Assembly (NCBI RefSeq): GCF_001425325.1
Contig: NZ_LMEH01000002.1
Location: forward strand, 91,109-155,108
DNA from: Leifsonia sp. Root1293
GTDB taxonomy: Bacteria; Actinomycetota; Actinomycetes; Actinomycetales; Microbacteriaceae
DNA length: 64,000 nucleotides
Direction: 5' to 3'
Shown: one piece after another, positions 16,950 through 27,005 of the stretch
Numbering within the stretch: position 1 is the stretch's first letter
Layout: each line of letters starts with the position of its first letter
The notes under the pieces: model-generated
The model's database searches: none
Seen by the model: the letters and a program-made list of their open reading frames with translations, nothing else
Told to the model about the DNA's origin: nothing
Position numbers and translations under genes: made by a program

Positions 16950-17995
16950 GGGCGCAGCATCACCTTCGTGGCGCGGCGCTCGTCCATCGCGGCGTAGGCC
17001 TCTGCGGCATCCGTCAACGGGAGCGTCAGGTCGAACACCAGACCCGGGTTGAGCTTGCCGGAGAGCACGTCGGGCAGCAGCTCGGCGATGTAGCCGCGCA
17101 CGGGCGCGACCCCGCCGTTCACGCCCACGTTGCGGCCGAACATGCTGCGCACGGGAAGCTCGGGGCCGCCGTTCGGAACACCGACGTAGCCCACCATGCC
17201 GCCGGGACGAGTCGAGCGCAGCGCCTGGTCCATCGACTCCTTGGTGCCGACGCACTCGAGAACCTGGTCTGCCCCGATGCCGCCGGTGAGCGCCTTGACG
17301 GCCTTCACGCCGGCGTCCCCGCGCTCCTCCACGATGTGGGTGGCGCCGAACTCGCGGGCGATGGCCTGGCGGTCGGCGTGCCGCGACATCGCGACGATCG
17401 TGGTGGCGCCCAGGCGCTTCGCCGCGAGGATGGCGCAGAGGCCGACCGCTCCGTCTCCCACGACGGCCACGACGGATCCCGGACCGACGCCCGCCGACAC
17501 CGCCGCGTGATGCCCGGTGCCGAATACGTCGCTGAGGGTGAGCAGGCTCGGAATGAGGGCCTCGTCAGGCTGCTCCTCGAGCGCGAACAGGGTCCCGTCG
17601 GCGAGGGGCACGCGGATGCGCTCGCCCTGCCCGCCGTCGGCGAACCCGCCGACCCTGTCGTCGCCACCCCACCAGCCGCCCTGCAGGCACGAGGTGCTGA
17701 CGCCGTTGAGGCAGTTCACGCAGGTGCCGTCGCAGACGTAGAACGGCGCGATCACGAAGTCGCCCGGCTTGATCCGGGCGACGTCCGGGCCCACCTCCTC
17801 GACGATGCCGACGAACTCATGACCGATGCGGTGCGGTTCGTCTGTCGGGGTCACTCCCCGGTACGGCCAGAGGTCGGAGCCGCACACGCACGCGGCGACG
17901 ACGCGCACGATGGCGTCACCGCCCGTGGAGAGAACGGGGTCTGCGACCTCTTCGACCCGGATGTCACGTTCGCCATAGATGAGGGTAGCCAGCAT
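16946..17995 (-). CDS. Zinc-dependent alcohol dehydrogenase (MDR family)
   Basis: The 349-residue medium-chain dehydrogenase has the catalytic zinc region (VCGSDLWPYRG, GHEFVGIVEEVG), structural-zinc cysteines in CDGTCVNCLNGVSTSC, and the dinucleotide motif VVGDGAVGL. It should oxidise an alcohol or reduce an aldehyde with NAD(P). Overall it resembles the IMP-dehydrogenase-like/zinc-ADH group in actinobacteria; the substrate is unknown. A TAGGCT box six bases before ATG 17995 suggests a leaderless mRNA that also carries the HbpS-like gene. Confidence 0.85.
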   Translation of the reverse strand: MLATLIYGERDIRVEEVADPVLSTGGDAIVRVVAACVCGSDLWPYRGVTPTDEPHRIGHEFVGIVEEVGPDVARIKPGDFVIAPFYVCDGTCVNCLNGVSTSCLQGGWWGGDDRVGGFADGGQGERIRVPLADGTLFALEEQPDEALIPSLLTLSDVFGTGHHAAVSAGVGPGSVVAVVGDGAVGLCAILAAKRLGATTIVAMSRHADRQAIAREFGATHIVEERGDAGVKAVKALTGGIGADQVLECVGTKESMDQALRSTRPGGMVGYVGVPNGGPELPVRSMFGRNVGVNGGVAPVRGYIAELLPDVLSGKLNPGLVFDLTLPLTDAAEAYAAMDERRATKVMLRP

Positions 17996-18001
17996 GTCTC
18001 G

Positions 18002-18007
18002 AGCCTA
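18002..18007 (-). promoter_or_regulatory. -10 box TAGGCT, leaderless start of the alcohol dehydrogenase gene
   Basis: On the minus strand TAGGCT, CGAGAC and ATG 17995 follow each other. Confidence 0.6.
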
Positions 18008-18127
18008 TGCCTCCGACGCGGGTCACCGAGGGTCGGGGCGACGGATACGAGCACGGATACGGCCGACGGGTGCCGGGACTCGGCGCACTGCTGGCACCGT
18101 GTCGGCGGCATCCGCAAGACTTGATCC

Positions 18128-19444
18128 ATGAGCGGTATCGCGGAATTCTGGCGCGCCCTGCCCACGGCCGGGCGGTGGCTGTTGTCCACTGTGGCGATCT
18201 CGACGTTCGGCCGAGGTCTCACCCTGCCGTTCACGATCATCTACCTGCACGAGGTGCGCGGGTTCGACCTCGGGCTCTCGGGTGCGCTGATGAGCCTGAT
18301 CGCCCTGACCGGCCTCATCGTCACCGGGCCCGGCGGCACCCTCATCGACCGCTTCGGCGCGAGGATCGTGCTGCTCGTCGGGCTGACCTCGATGGTGGCC
18401 GGATGCACGCTGCTCGCCTTCTCGACCGACCCTGCCGTGGCGGCCGTGGCACTGGTGCTGATCGGCGTGAACTTCGGAGTCTCGTGGCCGGGCATCAACG
18501 CCCTCATCGCGACGGTCGTGCAGGGCGACCTGCGCCAGCAGTACTTCGGCGTCAACTTCGCCCTCGTGAACCTCGGCATCGGGGTCGGAGGCATCATCGG
18601 CGGCTTCTACGTCGATGTGGCCGACCCCGGCACCTTCGTCACGGTCTTCCTCATCGATGCCGCGAGCTCGCTCGTCCCGATGGCGCTGCTGCTCGGACCG
18701 CTGCGGCGCATCAACACGCAGAGCCCATCCGATGGGGACGACGCCCCGACCAGCGGGTACCGGGAGATCCTCCGGCAGCCCGCCATCCGCTGGCTGACCC
18801 TGCTCACCTTCGTCTCCGTGTTCATCGGCTACGGACAGATGGAGGCCGGGTTCCCCGCATTCGCCCGGCAGGTGTCCGGGGTGTCGACGCAGGTGATCGG
18901 CTTCGCCTTCGCCGTGAACACCGCCGTGATCGTGCTGCTGCAGTTCGCCGTGCTGAAACGGCTGACCGGGCGCCGACGCACGCGCGCCATGCAGGTGATG
19001 GCCGCTGTGTGGGGGGCGTCCTGGCTGGTGCTCGGCGCGACCGGGCTGCTTCCCGATTCCCTCGCCGCCGCGATCGGCGTGCTCGCCTTCATGGGGATCT
19101 TCGCCTTCGGCGAGACGCTCCTGCAGCCGACGGTTCCCGCCGTCTACAACGACCTCGCGACAGACCGCACCCGCGGACGGTACAACGCCGTCAACTCGGC
19201 GGCCTTCCAGGGCGGAGCCATCACGGGCCCTGTGGCAGCAGGGCTCCTGCTCGACGCCGACCTCGGAGGCTGGTACATCGCACTCATGGTCGCCGGCTGC
19301 GCGGCCATCTGCGTTCTCGCCGCAGTGCTCGAGCGCCGCATTCCGGCGAGCGCCAACGGCGTCACCGCGCACGAGGGCGCCGGGCCCGTGGGCTCGGCCG
19401 AGCCCACGGGTGCTGCCGACGCCGACACTCACGCCGCCGACTGA
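18128..19444 (+). CDS. MFS transporter
   Basis: The 438-residue protein has about twelve hydrophobic helices and the MFS loop motif GGTLIDRFGARIVLL. It resembles actinobacterial drug/metabolite exporters; the substrate is unknown. The last 40 residues are a low-complexity Gly/Ala/Asp tail. A weak AAGACT box lies six bases before the ATG. It ends 7 bases from the convergent clpB gene. Confidence 0.8.
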   Translation: MSGIAEFWRALPTAGRWLLSTVAISTFGRGLTLPFTIIYLHEVRGFDLGLSGALMSLIALTGLIVTGPGGTLIDRFGARIVLLVGLTSMVAGCTLLAFSTDPAVAAVALVLIGVNFGVSWPGINALIATVVQGDLRQQYFGVNFALVNLGIGVGGIIGGFYVDVADPGTFVTVFLIDAASSLVPMALLLGPLRRINTQSPSDGDDAPTSGYREILRQPAIRWLTLLTFVSVFIGYGQMEAGFPAFARQVSGVSTQVIGFAFAVNTAVIVLLQFAVLKRLTGRRRTRAMQVMAAVWGASWLVLGATGLLPDSLAAAIGVLAFMGIFAFGETLLQPTVPAVYNDLATDRTRGRYNAVNSAAFQGGAITGPVAAGLLLDADLGGWYIALMVAGCAAICVLAAVLERRIPASANGVTAHEGAGPVGSAEPTGAADADTHAAD

Positions 19445-19451
19445 GCAGCGA

Positions 19452-21611
19452 CTACGCCTCGGCGCGTTCGACCGTCAGGGACTCCCCGTCGTCGGCGAGG
19501 CCGACCAGCACGCTGTCGCCGTCGCGGATCACGCCGCCCAGCAGCGCCCGGGCCAGCCTGTCGTCGATCTCGTGCTGCATGAGACGGCGGAGCGGCCGAG
19601 CTCCGTAGATCGGGTCGTAGCCGCGTTCGGCCAGCCACGCCCGGGCATCCGGAGTCACTCCGAGCTGCAGGCGACGCTCGCCCAACCTCGTCGACAACCT
19701 GTCGATGTAGAGGTTCACGATCTCTGCCAGCTCGTCCTGCGACAGCGCGGAGAACACCACGATGTCGTCGAGGCGGTTGACGAACTCCGGCTTGAAGGCC
19801 TGGCGCACGAGCTGTTGCACGGCGCGCTCCTTCTCCTCCCACTCGATGGACGGGTCGATGAGGATCTGCGACCCGAGGTTCGAGGTGAGCACGAGGATGA
19901 CGTTGCGGAAGTCGACGGTGCGACCCTGACCGTCGGTGAGCCTGCCGTCGTCGAGCACCTGCAGGAGGATGTCGAAGACCTCCGGATGCGCCTTCTCCAC
20001 CTCGTCGAGCAGGATGACCGAGTACGGCCGACGCCGCACGGCCTCGGTCAGCTGGCCGCCCTGCTCGTAGCCGATGTAGCCGGGAGGGGCACCGACGAGT
20101 CGCGAGACGCTGTGCTTCTCGCCGTACTCCGACATGTCGATGCGCACCATGGCACGCTCGTCATCGAACAGGAAGTCGGCGAGCGCCTTGGCCAGCTCGG
20201 TCTTGCCGACACCCGTCGGGCCGAGGAACAGGAAGGAGCCCGTGGGCCGGTTCGGGTCGCTGATGCCGGCGCGCGACCGGCGGACGGCATCCGCCACCGC
20301 GGCGACGGCGGGCTTCTGCCCGATGAGACGACGACCCAGCTCGCTCTCGAGGTGCAGTAGCTTCTCGGTCTCGCCCTGAAGCAGGCGGCCGACGGGAATG
20401 CCCGTCCAGGCCGCGATCACGGCGGCGATGTCCTCCTCGGTCACCTGCTCGTTGACCATCCGCTCCTCGTCCGGAGCGCTCTCGGCCTGCTCTGCTGCCA
20501 GCAGGTGCTCCTGCAACTCCTTGATGGTGGTGTACTCCAGCCGTGACGCCTCGGCGTAGTTCGCCTCGCGCATGGCGCGGTCACGGGCGGTGTACGCCTC
20601 GTCGAGCTGCTTCTTGAGGTCGCCGACACGGTTGAGCGATGCGCGCTCCCGCGTCCATCGCTCCTCGAGGCCGAGCAGTTCGTGCTCCTTCTCGACGAGC
20701 TCGTCGCGGAGCTTGGCCAGGCGCGCCTTCGAGGCGTCGTCCTTCTCCTTCTTGAGCGCGAGCTCCTCGAGCCGCATCCGGTCGACGGCGCGCTTGAGCT
20801 GGTCGATCTCCACGGGCGACGAGTCGATCTCCATCTTGAGCCGGCTCATGGCCTCGTCGACGAGGTCGATGGCCTTGTCGGGCAGCTGCCTGGCCGAGAT
20901 GTAGCGATTGCTGAGGGATGCCGCGGCGACGAGGGCGGCATCCGTGATCGTGACACCGTGATGGGCCTCGTACCGACCCTTCAGTCCTCGCAGGATGGCG
21001 ACGGTGTCCTCGACGGATGGCTCGCCGACGTACACCTGCTGGAAGCGCCGTTCGAGCGCGGCGTCCTTCTCGATGTACTCGCGGTACTCGTTGAGGGTCG
21101 TGGCTCCGATGAGGCGCAGCTCGCCGCGAGCCAGCATGGGCTTCAGCATGTTCGACGCCGCGACGGAGCCCTCTCCGCCTCCGGCGCCCATGAGCAGGTG
21201 CAGCTCGTCGACGAAGGTGATGATCTCACCGGCGGCGTCGTTGATCTCTTTGAGCACGGCCTTCAGGCGCTCCTCGAACTGGCCGCGGTACATCGCACCG
21301 GCGACGAGGGCCGAGATGTCGAGCGAGACGAGTCGCTTGTTCTTCAGCGACTCGGCGACGTCTCCCGCGACGATGCGCTGGGCGAGGCCCTCGACGACAG
21401 CGGTCTTTCCGACGCCCGGCTCGCCGATGAGCACGGGGTTGTTCTTCGTGCGACGAGTCAGCACCTGGCTGACGCGCCGGATCTCGGCGTCCCGTCCGAT
21501 CACGGGGTCGAGCTTGCCGGCCGCCGCGATGGCCGTGAGGTCGATGCCGTACTGTTCCAGCGCCGACTTCTGCTCCTCCTGAGAGCTCGGCGCGCCCTGC
21601 ATGTTCGCCAT
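19452..21611 (-). CDS. clpB: ClpB disaggregase lacking the N-terminal domain
   Basis: This 719-residue Hsp100 chaperone has two AAA+ domains (Walker [13 protein letters not shown] and [12 protein letters not shown]) separated by the coiled-coil middle domain that marks ClpB rather than ClpA/C ([14 protein letters not shown] to [14 protein letters not shown]). With DnaK it resolubilises aggregated proteins. Usual ClpB has about 145 more N-terminal residues (Clp_N); here the protein starts with [14 protein letters not shown] just before NBD1. The start is secure because an HspR-box-like dyad lies only 20 bases upstream, leaving no room for an N-domain. The longer reading frame to 22262 runs through the promoter and the next gene and is not used. 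Confidence 0.92.
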   Translation of the reverse strand: MANMQGAPSSQEEQKSALEQYGIDLTAIAAAGKLDPVIGRDAEIRRVSQVLTRRTKNNPVLIGEPGVGKTAVVEGLAQRIVAGDVAESLKNKRLVSLDISALVAGAMYRGQFEERLKAVLKEINDAAGEIITFVDELHLLMGAGGGEGSVAASNMLKPMLARGELRLIGATTLNEYREYIEKDAALERRFQQVYVGEPSVEDTVAILRGLKGRYEAHHGVTITDAALVAAASLSNRYISARQLPDKAIDLVDEAMSRLKMEIDSSPVEIDQLKRAVDRMRLEELALKKEKDDASKARLAKLRDELVEKEHELLGLEERWTRERASLNRVGDLKKQLDEAYTARDRAMREANYAEASRLEYTTIKELQEHLLAAEQAESAPDEERMVNEQVTEEDIAAVIAAWTGIPVGRLLQGETEKLLHLESELGRRLIGQKPAVAAVADAVRRSRAGISDPNRPTGSFLFLGPTGVGKTELAKALADFLFDDERAMVRIDMSEYGEKHSVSRLVGAPPGYIGYEQGGQLTEAVRRRPYSVILLDEVEKAHPEVFDILLQVLDDGRLTDGQGRTVDFRNVILVLTSNLGSQILIDPSIEWEEKERAVQQLVRQAFKPEFVNRLDDIVVFSALSQDELAEIVNLYIDRLSTRLGERRLQLGVTPDARAWLAERGYDPIYGARPLRRLMQHEIDDRLARALLGGVIRDGDSVLVGLADDGESLTVERAEA

Positions 21612-21630
21612 GGCAGTTCCAATCGATAAG

Positions 21631-21649
21631 TTGAGTCTGCTTATATCAA
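21631..21649. promoter_or_regulatory. HspR box (HAIR-like) in front of clpB
   Basis: TTGAGT-ctgctta-TATCAA on the plus strand keeps the TTGAGT-N7-ACTCAA layout of HAIR, with one perfect and one four-of-six half site. A wider, slightly imperfect dyad GATAAGTTGA ... TCAACTTTATC surrounds it. It ends 20 bases before the clpB start, where HspR would block transcription. Confidence 0.65.
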
Positions 21650-21721
21650 CTTTATCGCGCGGCGATGTATTCCACGAGTGTCGCGTTATTTCGGGCCGGA
21701 TCGGGACTTTCGGATGTCGCC

Positions 21722-22393
21722 CTAGAAGCTGCCGATACCCTTGCCGATCATCACGACGCCGATCACGAGCAGCAGAACGGCCATCACCGTGGCGTTGTTC
21801 TGCACCAGCCAAGCGCGCAGTGCTTCGAGGGGTGCCGCCATCTTCGACGATGCCGCCAGGTACGCGATCACGGGCAGCGCCACTGTGATGGCGGCGATGA
21901 TCACGAAGACGATGGTGACGACGACGATCTCGCCGATCTCGAGGCCGGCCGTTCCGATGGTGACGCCGGCCCCGACGGCCATGAGCAGGTTCTTGGGGTT
22001 CACCGCGGCGAGCACGAACCCGAGGATGAAGCCACGGGTGGTGGTCATCGTGTCGATGGCGGCCATCCACTTGGGCAGCACCGCCTCGGCTCCGTCCCGG
22101 GGGCGCGACCTCCACTGGCGCCAGGCGAGGAAGAGCAGGGCCAGACCGAGGAGCAGCTTGATGACGCCCGCAACCGGCTTCGCGGCATCCGGATCGCTGG
22201 CCGGGATGATCGCGGCCAGCAGTTCGAACACCACGACGGCGACGACGATGCCGAGAATCCACCCGAGCAGGAACCCGACGCCGGTGCTCTTGGCTCGGGG
22301 GGAGAGCAGCATGAGGATGGCGGCGATGATCGGGATCGGGCTGATGGCGATTCCGAGCGCGAGGGGAAGGATGTCCCCGATGACACTGCCCAT
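21722..22393 (-). CDS. GAP family (Sap/LysE-like) membrane protein
   Basis: The 223-residue protein has six hydrophobic helices and a mid-protein [18 protein letters not shown] box typical of the GAP/Sap family, related to LysE exporters. In mycobacteria such proteins help move glycolipids; elsewhere the substrate is unknown. GGAGG stands 9 bases before ATG 22393. It lies downstream of and in line with the SulP gene (58-base gap), so co-transcription is possible. Confidence 0.75.
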   Translation of the reverse strand: MGSVIGDILPLALGIAISPIPIIAAILMLLSPRAKSTGVGFLLGWILGIVVAVVVFELLAAIIPASDPDAAKPVAGVIKLLLGLALLFLAWRQWRSRPRDGAEAVLPKWMAAIDTMTTTRGFILGFVLAAVNPKNLLMAVGAGVTIGTAGLEIGEIVVVTIVFVIIAAITVALPVIAYLAASSKMAAPLEALRAWLVQNNATVMAVLLLVIGVVMIGKGIGSF

Positions 22394-22451
22394 GCGTGTT
22401 CCTCCGTCGACCGCGGGGGCTCGACGAGTGCCGGCGCCCCTCGGCTCGACG

Positions 22452-24101
22452 CTAGCGCACAGCGTCCGCGAGGGCGGCGATGGCCGCGCGATTCGTCGCG
22501 AAGACGGGCTGCTGGTGCAAGATGCCGAGCTTCACGAGCCGCGCATGCGCATCCGGTCTCATGCGACTGAAGGCGAGCTCGACACCCTGCGAGTCGAGCC
22601 AGTCCGACAGAGCTTCGAAGGCCTCGGCTCCGGTGACGTCGACATCGGTCACGGCTTCCATGTCGACGACGAGGTGGTGCACGCCGCCGGACGGCACCGC
22701 TGAGACGGCCACCTTCACGGCGTCGCCGAAGACGGACCCGTTGGCGAAGAACAGCGGAGCCGACAGTCGCACCACGATCACGCCTGGCGCGGTCACGGCA
22801 CCGCTCGGAGCCTCGTCGAGCAGGGAGCTCGCGGGATCGCCATCCGCGGCGAGCACGTCGATGGCCGGGTGGGAGGCGCGCTGGGCCAGATTGACGAGAG
22901 CGAGCACGAAGGCGACGAGGATGCCCGGGATCGATCCGATGAAGAGCGTGACGAGGAAGCACACCGCGCCGATCATGAACTCGAAGCGGTCGATCCTCCA
23001 GAGTGCGCGGAATTCGCGGATGCCGAGCAGGGGAACCACGGCGAAGGCGACGATGGCACCGATCGCCGGCGATGGGATGTCGGCCAGCAATGCGGTGCCG
23101 AAGACCAGGAGCAGCACGGTCCCGGCGGCCATCACGAGCGACGGAAGCTGCGTGCGAGACCCCGCCTGGTCCATGGCCGCCGTACGCGACGTCGATGAGC
23201 CGACCGAGAAGCCGCCCGAGGCGCCGGCGGCGATGTTGGCCGCACCGAAGGCGAACAGGTCGCGGTTGGGTGAGGTGGCGTAGCGGTGCTTCTCGCCGTA
23301 GGAACGGGAGACCAGCAGCCCCTCGGCGGTGGTCACCAGAGTGAGCGCCATGGCCGACGGGATGAGGGCGAGCCAGGTGGTCCACTCGATCACCGGCCAG
23401 GTGAGGGTGGGCGGCCCCGCCTCGACCGGTCCGAGCACGGCGACACCGGCGTCGTCGAGTCCGCCGACCACCACGGCGACGGTCGCGAGGATCAGCACGA
23501 CGAGCGCCCACGGCACGGAGCGGGCGAAGCGCTTTCCGAGAATCAGCACGGCCAGCGCGAGCAGCGAGATGAGCAACGACCAGGCGTTCATCGTGCCCAT
23601 GCCGGTCACGAGACCGACGACCTTGTCGACGAATTCCCCACCCGAGTCGATCTTCACCCCCAGCATCTTGGCGATCTGGCTGACCAGGATGTCGAGCGCC
23701 AGGCCGCCGACGAAGCCCACGAGGATGGGCTTCGACAGGAAGTTGGCGAGGAACCCGAGCTTGAACCAGGCGAGGGCGAGGAACATGAACCCGCAGAGGA
23801 TCGCCTGCGCCAGGGCGAGGGTGAGGTAGTCGGCGCTGCCAGCGACGGCGAGTCCGCCGATCGACGAGGCGACGAGTGCTGCTGCAGCGGCATCCGGGGA
23901 CGCCACCACCTGGCGCGACGAGACCGTCAGGGCGTACACCACGGCCGGCAGGACCAGGGCGTAGAGCCCGGCCGTCGGTGGGAGTCCGGCGATCTGCGCG
24001 TAGCCGATGTTCAACGGGATCGCGATGGCCAGCAGAGTCACGCCGGCCGTGAGTTCTCGCACGATGTTGCTGCGATTCAGGCCCACGAGCGGCTTCTGCA
24101 T
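22452..24101 (-). CDS. SulP family anion transporter with STAS domain
   Basis: The 549-residue protein has the SulP/SLC26 transmembrane core ([24 protein letters not shown] near the start, then about ten more helices) and a C-terminal STAS domain (about 430-549; [18 protein letters not shown]). The family moves sulfate, bicarbonate or dicarboxylates; the substrate is not certain here. GAAGGGA precedes ATG 24101 at normal spacing. The GAP gene follows. Confidence 0.87.
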   Translation of the reverse strand: MQKPLVGLNRSNIVRELTAGVTLLAIAIPLNIGYAQIAGLPPTAGLYALVLPAVVYALTVSSRQVVASPDAAAAALVASSIGGLAVAGSADYLTLALAQAILCGFMFLALAWFKLGFLANFLSKPILVGFVGGLALDILVSQIAKMLGVKIDSGGEFVDKVVGLVTGMGTMNAWSLLISLLALAVLILGKRFARSVPWALVVLILATVAVVVGGLDDAGVAVLGPVEAGPPTLTWPVIEWTTWLALIPSAMALTLVTTAEGLLVSRSYGEKHRYATSPNRDLFAFGAANIAAGASGGFSVGSSTSRTAAMDQAGSRTQLPSLVMAAGTVLLLVFGTALLADIPSPAIGAIVAFAVVPLLGIREFRALWRIDRFEFMIGAVCFLVTLFIGSIPGILVAFVLALVNLAQRASHPAIDVLAADGDPASSLLDEAPSGAVTAPGVIVVRLSAPLFFANGSVFGDAVKVAVSAVPSGGVHHLVVDMEAVTDVDVTGAEAFEALSDWLDSQGVELAFSRMRPDAHARLVKLGILHQQPVFATNRAAIAALADAVR

Positions 24102-24236
24102 TGCGTCCCTTCGACGGGCGGTGCGGAGCGATCGCGGCGCGTCCGCGACCTCTCTCGACAGTACTGGCGGGGTGGATGCCGCGCCACGACGTGGCAGGGT
24201 GGATGTGCAGCACTCTCAACAGACAGGGGACGACGG

Positions 24237-24677
24237 ATGCCGCTCGAAGGCGAATACGAACACGGAAGCGCAGACTTCGCGCGCAAGCAGGTCGAGGGCT
24301 TCGAGGCCTCGAACGGCGCGAAGCACAACACCATGCGCGGCAAGCCGATCATCGTGCTCACCAGCCGCGGCGCCAAGTCGGGCAAGCTCCGGAAGACACC
24401 GCTCATGCGTGTGGAGCACGACGGGGAGTACGCCGTCGTCGCCTCGCTCGGGGGAGCCCCGAAGCACCCGGTCTGGTACCACAACCTCAAGGCCGACCCG
24501 CATGTCGAGCTGCAGGACGGCGCCGAGAAGCACGACTACGACGCCCGCGAGGTCTCCGGCGAGGAGTACGCGGCCTGGTGGGAGCGCTCGGTGGCGGCCT
24601 GGCCCGACTACGCCGAGTACCAGAAGAAGACCGACAGGCTCATCCCGGTCTTCGTGCTGACGCGACGCGAGAGCTAG
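24237..24677 (+). CDS. Deazaflavin-dependent nitroreductase (Ddn-like)
   Basis: The 146-residue split-barrel protein matches the F420-dependent Ddn family ([25 protein letters not shown] is the cofactor-side region; [20 protein letters not shown] follows). Members reduce quinones or nitro compounds with reduced F420. The start at ATG 24237 is chosen because homology begins there and GGGGAC precedes it; the open frame reaching back to 23286 is antisense to the SulP gene. Its stop overlaps the stop of the convergent DUF2017 gene. Confidence 0.83.
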   Translation: MPLEGEYEHGSADFARKQVEGFEASNGAKHNTMRGKPIIVLTSRGAKSGKLRKTPLMRVEHDGEYAVVASLGGAPKHPVWYHNLKADPHVELQDGAEKHDYDAREVSGEEYAAWWERSVAAWPDYAEYQKKTDRLIPVFVLTRRES

Positions 24678-25198
24678 TCGGCCGCCCCACCCTCGGCATC
24701 GCCCTCGAGCTCGAGCGACTCCAGGGCGGCGATGATCGCACCCTGCAGCCACCCCAGCCAGTCGTAGAGCGGCAGCAGGGTGAGCAGCTCGTCGTCGGGC
24801 TCGATCTCGCTGTCGTCGTCCTCGATGCCGAGCCTGTCGGCCAGAACCGTGCGCACGTCGGTGAGGTGGGTGAGCCACGGCCAGACATCGTCGTCGTCGA
24901 GTTCGACCTCGACGATCTCGCCCGGATCGAGTTCGCCGACGGATGCCGCAGCGTGCACTGCGCGGGCGGCGTTGACCTTGCCCTCGGCGAGGCCGGCCTT
25001 CTCGAAGCGCTCGAACTCGGCCGCCGCAGCCGAGTCGTCGCGGTACGCCGGAGGAAACAGTCGCGTGAACGCACTGTCCTGAGGGGCATCGGTGATGAGG
25101 TCGGCGATCTGTGCGGCGAGATCGGCCAGCATCGTGGCCTCGTCGGGTTCGAAGTCGATGCGGATGCGGCCGGCATCCGTCAGCTGAACGCTCGTCAT
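24674..25198 (-). CDS. DUF2017 domain protein
   Basis: The 174-residue acidic cytosolic protein belongs to DUF2017, an actinobacterial family of unknown function commonly encoded next to clpS. Visible parts are [20 protein letters not shown], an FPPAYRDD motif and a C-terminal [20 protein letters not shown] helix. Its ATG overlaps the clpS TGA (ATGA), so it is translated with the adaptor and may modulate N-end-rule proteolysis; that is inference from position only. Confidence 0.85.
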   Translation of the reverse strand: MTSVQLTDAGRIRIDFEPDEATMLADLAAQIADLITDAPQDSAFTRLFPPAYRDDSAAAAEFERFEKAGLAEGKVNAARAVHAAASVGELDPGEIVEVELDDDDVWPWLTHLTDVRTVLADRLGIEDDDSEIEPDDELLTLLPLYDWLGWLQGAIIAALESLELEGDAEGGAAD

Positions 25199-25491
25199 GC
25201 GTCTTCCCTGGCCACGGACGCCTGCAGCCCGTAGCCGTGCATGGCGGCCACGTGCCGCTCCATCTGCTCGCGATTGCCGCTGGCCACTGTGGCGCGGCCC
25301 TCGTTGTGCACCAGCAGCATGAGGCGGTCGGCCTCGGCGGCCGAGTAGCCGAAGTAGCTGCGGAACACGTAGGCGACGTAGTTCATGAGGTTGACCGGGT
25401 CGTTCCAGACGATGGTCACCCACGGCGTCGCGAGGGCATCGCGCAGCTGGCCCTCGAGGCGGGTGTCGATCTGTTCCAGTGTGTCGGGCAT
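25195..25491 (-). CDS. clpS: ClpS adaptor protein
   Basis: The 98-residue adaptor delivers N-degron substrates to the ClpAP/ClpCP protease. Core motifs are VTIVWNDPVNLMNYVAYVF, where NDP and the following Met form the substrate-binding pocket edge, and MLLVHNEGRATVASG, with the His of the pocket. ATG 25491 is chosen over an upstream in-frame ATG at 25608 because the adaptor's short tail starts there and GATGGG precedes it. DUF2017 follows with overlap. Confidence 0.92.
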   Translation of the reverse strand: MPDTLEQIDTRLEGQLRDALATPWVTIVWNDPVNLMNYVAYVFRSYFGYSAAEADRLMLLVHNEGRATVASGNREQMERHVAAMHGYGLQASVAREDA

Positions 25492-25607
25492 CCCATCAAG
25501 CGTCCCACGAACGGCAGCGGGGCGCATCCGGCTTGCGCGGTGATATCCGGATGCCGTGTCATAGGAGGATCCAAGCAAACGCCCATCCCGGATGCAGAGT
25601 TCGGGCA

Positions 25608-25613
25608 TAGCGT
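25608..25613 (+). promoter_or_regulatory. -10 box TAGCGT, leaderless GTG start of the GT87-like gene
   Basis: TAGCGT, six bases (GCGCAG), then GTG 25620. This also decides the start codon. Confidence 0.6.
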
Positions 25614-25619
25614 GCGCAG

Positions 25620-27005
25620 GTGCCCGCCACTCTTCTACTCCCGGCCGACCTCGGCCGGAGCCGCGGCATCCAGTGGCGGCTCCTCCCTCGACGCCTGGTG
25701 CGGTCTCGTCGGGCCCTGGTGATCGCGTTCGTGCTGCTGCACCTGGCTTTCCTCGCGTGGCTGCTCCCGCTCATGCTGGCCGGCGCCGTCGCCGGCGACC
25801 TTCCGCTCTACCGCCAGTGGGCCATGCACGTCGTCGATCACGGCGTCTGGGTCGGCATCGACAGCGACTGGGTCTACCCGGTGGGCGCCCTCGTGCCCGT
25901 CGTGCTGCCGGCCGTCTTCGGAGCCGGCCCCTATCAACTGGTCTGGTTCCTGCTGCTCACCGCGGCGAACGGCGTCTCGCTCTGGGTGCTGACGGATGCC
26001 GGCAGGCGGCGCAGCGCCTACCCGGCTGCGTGGTGGTGGCTCGGCGTCCTGCTGCTGCTCAGCCCCGTGGCACTGCTGCGGCTCGAGGGATTCACCGGAC
26101 CGATGGTGATCGTCGCGCTGGTGCTACTGGGGACGCGGCCGCGGCTCGCCGCCGCACTGCTCTCCGCCGCCGCCTGGATCAAGGTGTGGCCCGCCGCGGT
26201 TGTGCTCGCCGCCGTGATCTCCTCCGGGCGACGGCGGGTCATCGCGATCTCGGCGGCGCTCACCTCTCTCGTCATCGTCGCGACCGCGGTCGCCGCCGGA
26301 GGGATCACCCATGTCGCGAGCTTCCTGACGACCCAGGGCAGCCGACATCTGCAGCTCGAGTCGGTGCTCGGGACCCCCTGGCTGTGGATGGCCATCGCCC
26401 ACGTTCCCGGCGCCGAGGTCTACCAGGACTGGGCGCTCGAGACGCGTGAGGTGAGCGGACCCGGGGACATCTGGATTCTCGAGAACGGCACCGGCGTGAT
26501 GCTGGTCGCCGTCGCTGCGATCGCCGTTGTGATCGGCTGGGCGCACCAGAGGTCACGGCCAGCCGGCGAGACCCGCCTGCTCCTCACGGGCGCCCTCGCG
26601 CTGGCGACGGCGTTCATCGTGTTCGACAAGGTGGGCTCTCCCCAGTACATGCTGTGGCTCGCGCCCATCGTGGTGGTCGGCATCGCACAGCTCGGACGAG
26701 CCTGGAGGGTTCCGGCCGTCCTGCTGACGGTGATCGCCGCTGCCACCACACTGGTGTTCCCGCTGTTCTACCTCGAGCTCATCGATCTGGATCCGTGGGC
26801 CGCGTCCGTGCTCGGCGTGCGCAACCTGCTGCTCGTCGTGCTGCTCGGATGGACCGTGAGGGAGCTCTGGCGCATCGGCAGGGCGGGCGGTGTCACTGAG
26901 GCCGGTGTCGCTGAAGCCCGTGTCACTGAGCCCCGAGTCGCCAGGCCCCGTCTCGACGCGACCCGAACAGGCAGGGTCACAGGCGGGTCGAGACCGTCAC
27001 GGTGA
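25620..27005 (+). CDS. GT87/DUF2029-like polyprenol-phosphate-dependent glycosyltransferase
   Basis: The 461-residue protein has about ten membrane helices and an early acidic site (AGDLPLYRQWAMHVVDHG) typical of GT-C mannosyltransferases of the GT87/DUF2029 group, which add sugars from polyprenyl phosphate to envelope glycans. A late loop FDKVGSPQYMLWLAP is also family-like. The C-terminal tail is a short degenerate repeat (VTEAGVAEARVTEPRVARPR). GTG 25620 is supported by the leaderless box. The 3' end overlaps the convergent methyltransferase gene by 29 bases. The exact sugar and acceptor are unknown. Confidence 0.75.
   Translation: MPATLLLPADLGRSRGIQWRLLPRRLVRSRRALVIAFVLLHLAFLAWLLPLMLAGAVAGDLPLYRQWAMHVVDHGVWVGIDSDWVYPVGALVPVVLPAVFGAGPYQLVWFLLLTAANGVSLWVLTDAGRRRSAYPAAWWWLGVLLLLSPVALLRLEGFTGPMVIVALVLLGTRPRLAAALLSAAAWIKVWPAAVVLAAVISSGRRRVIAISAALTSLVIVATAVAAGGITHVASFLTTQGSRHLQLESVLGTPWLWMAIAHVPGAEVYQDWALETREVSGPGDIWILENGTGVMLVAVAAIAVVIGWAHQRSRPAGETRLLLTGALALATAFIVFDKVGSPQYMLWLAPIVVVGIAQLGRAWRVPAVLLTVIAAATTLVFPLFYLELIDLDPWAASVLGVRNLLLVVLLGWTVRELWRIGRAGGVTEAGVAEARVTEPRVARPRLDATRTGRVTGGSRPSR

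Noticed and set aside
21612-22262. N-terminal extension of clpB in the same frame
   Set aside because: It would cross the HspR-box region and the GAP-family gene in a wrong frame and shows no Clp_N similarity.
23286-24236. N-terminal extension of the Ddn-like gene
   Set aside because: The region is antisense to the SulP gene, and the conserved domain starts at ATG 24237 with an SD.
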